64,000 nucleotides of DNA, from assembly GCF_900110615.1 (NCBI RefSeq), contig NZ_FOEI01000003.1, forward strand, positions 222,049-286,048, written 5' to 3'. The stretch's first letter is position 1. The number at the start of each line of letters is the position of its first letter. The DNA comes from Flavobacterium urocaniciphilum. GTDB taxonomy: Bacteria; Bacteroidota; Bacteroidia; Flavobacteriales; Flavobacteriaceae. This document shows, one piece after another, positions 62,865 to 64,000 of the stretch. The notes beneath the pieces were generated by a model. The model made no database searches, had not been told where the DNA came from, and worked only from the letters and a program-made list of their open reading frames with translations. A program made the position numbers and the translations under genes.

Positions 62865-64000
62865 ATGAGAAAACTACTTTTACTTTTATTAATGTTGGTA
62901 GGTTTCAATGTTTTTGGTCAAACTGAAGACTTTGAAGGGCTAACATTTCCACCAACCGGCTGGACTATTTTTGAGACCGGTACTGGTGTGTCACAAAGTT
63001 GGACGGAAACCGCAAATCCATTATTTACCTATGGAGGTGTTGGTAAATCTGCTTTCTTGAATCGTGAAAATGTTCCGGATGGAACTTTTGCTGTCGATTG
63101 GTTGGTTACTAAACAATTAACGGTACCAGCTAATGGTCAAATTCGTTTTTTCACGAAAACATTACAAGCGGGTAATCAATTGAGTTTGTTTGATGTAAAG
63201 ATTTCAACTACATCACAAACTAATCCAGCGAGTTTTACTACTATTCAATCATGGGATGAATCATCTTTAACTACTGTAGCCAATGTTTATGAAGAAAAAG
63301 TTATTGATTTAAATACAGCAACTTATCCAGCGGGAACATTAGTATACATTGCCTTTGTTATGACTAATGACAATGGTGATAGATGGTTAATTGATAATTT
63401 TAATCTATTACAAAAATGTAGTACTCCAACGGCTCCATTAAATACAACTAATGAATCTACCGACTCAGCACAATTAAGTTGGGGAAATCCTGATGGCGCA
63501 ACAGAATGGGAAGTTCAGGTTTGTCCATTTTCAGATACTTTTGGTGGACCAACTACTATTACGTATACAAACGTATTAACAAATCCATTTATTGCTACTG
63601 GTTTACAACCGAACACTTTGTATAAATTTCAAGTTCGTAAAGTTTGTACAGGTACTTTAGGGGAATATACTAGTGATTGGTTTGGACCTCGAAGTTTCCA
63701 AACAACTTCTTTTGGAGATACTTGTGCCGGTCCTATTATAGTTGGTACTTTGCCTTATTCTTCAACTGAAAATACAGCAAATTTTTTAGATACAAATGAT
63801 TTACAACCGCCTTTAGCTTGTACTGGTTCTGCTACAAACTATATGGCTGGAAATGATGTGTTTTATTCGTTTACTCCATCTTTTACAGGAAATATTGCTG
63901 TGAGCTTAACTCCAACTGCTGCAAATTCAAGTATCCATATTTATAGTGCTTGTCCGGGTACAGCTGGAGCAACGTGTTTATGGGGAGCTGGAAATAATAC
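62865..64000 (+). CDS. Exported choice-of-anchor J / fibronectin type III protein (3' end outside window)
   Basis: The frame is open to the last base, so 378 codons are visible. A signal peptide ends at NVFGQ. A MAM/cleaved-adhesin-like 'choice-of-anchor J' domain spans about 20-182, beginning EDFEGLTFPPTGWTIFE and ending DRWLIDNFNLLQK. A fibronectin type III domain (about 185-285) follows: LNTTNESTDSAQLSWGNPDG, then a GLQPNTLYKFQVRKVC strand. A further beta domain starts at about 290 (CAGPIIVGTLPY). Such proteins are typical T9SS substrates of the gliding bacteria; the sorting domain would lie beyond the window. Confidence 0.85.
   Translation, partial: MRKLLLLLLMLVGFNVFGQTEDFEGLTFPPTGWTIFETGTGVSQSWTETANPLFTYGGVGKSAFLNRENVPDGTFAVDWLVTKQLTVPANGQIRFFTKTLQAGNQLSLFDVKISTTSQTNPASFTTIQSWDESSLTTVANVYEEKVIDLNTATYPAGTLVYIAFVMTNDNGDRWLIDNFNLLQKCSTPTAPLNTTNESTDSAQLSWGNPDGATEWEVQVCPFSDTFGGPTTITYTNVLTNPFIATGLQPNTLYKFQVRKVCTGTLGEYTSDWFGPRSFQTTSFGDTCAGPIIVGTLPYSSTENTANFLDTNDLQPPLACTGSATNYMAGNDVFYSFTPSFTGNIAVSLTPTAANSSIHIYSACPGTAGATCLWGAGNN

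Overview
The window is a stretch of chromosome from a low-G+C member of the Bacteroidota, almost certainly family Flavobacteriaceae and probably Flavobacterium or a close relative. The reasons are: several exported proteins end in type IX secretion (T9SS) sorting domains, PorZ is present, the Bat aerotolerance operon and the flavobacterial SUF operon are present, initiation sites lack Shine-Dalgarno sequences, and many genes are preceded by the Bacteroidota -7 box TAnnTTTG. No tRNA, rRNA, CRISPR array, insertion sequence or prophage was seen. Gene content is mostly core genome.

Layout. Bases 2-5606: a DUF4175 protein tail, ybeY, mnmG, a SAM methyltransferase and an OmpH/Skp-like lipoprotein. 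Palindromes matching the ParB-binding site parS are clustered around mnmG, which suggests the window is fairly close to the replication origin. Bases 5645-11781: a PIF1-like helicase, DoxX, DNA polymerase III delta-prime (holB, minus), pgk and a small membrane protein; a 117-bp MITE-like element lies at 8450-8566. Bases 12003-15457: a LysM lytic transglycosylase, a DUF4837 lipoprotein, an ElaA-like acetyltransferase and a small membrane protein. Bases 15564-23994 (minus): a T9SS beta-propeller protein, an M13 peptidase, rnpA, an S41 peptidase and a tandem-OmpA protein. Bases 24117-26791: a Sco protein, an AlbA_2-domain protein and an aldo/keto reductase.

Bases 26959-34940 hold the Bat operon (moxR, DUF58, a BatD-like protein, batA, a batB-TPR fusion, batD), followed by porZ and recO (35004-37978). 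Bases 38174-42897 hold two exported proteins, including a 1300-residue glucose/sorbosone dehydrogenase-like T9SS protein. Bases 43145-47655 hold ileS, a TraR/DksA-like protein and lspA. Bases 47837-48980 are very A+T-rich and hold an unusual cysteine-rich exported protein, with a T15 tract in its promoter region, and a tiny membrane protein. Bases 49031-53514 (minus) hold an M1 aminopeptidase, a subtilase and a metallo-beta-lactamase-fold hydrolase.

Bases 53690-61400 are a SUF iron-sulfur operon: sufA, sufB, a flavodoxin-fold reductase, sufC, sufD, sufS, a lipoprotein, sufE, sufT-like, DUF2480. hflX (minus) and the start of a choice-of-anchor J/fibronectin adhesin-like protein end the window. 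Several families of short intergenic repeats sit between genes, often directly before start codons inside operons. They, the parS cluster, the T15 promoter tract and the cysteine-rich protein are the least explained signals here.
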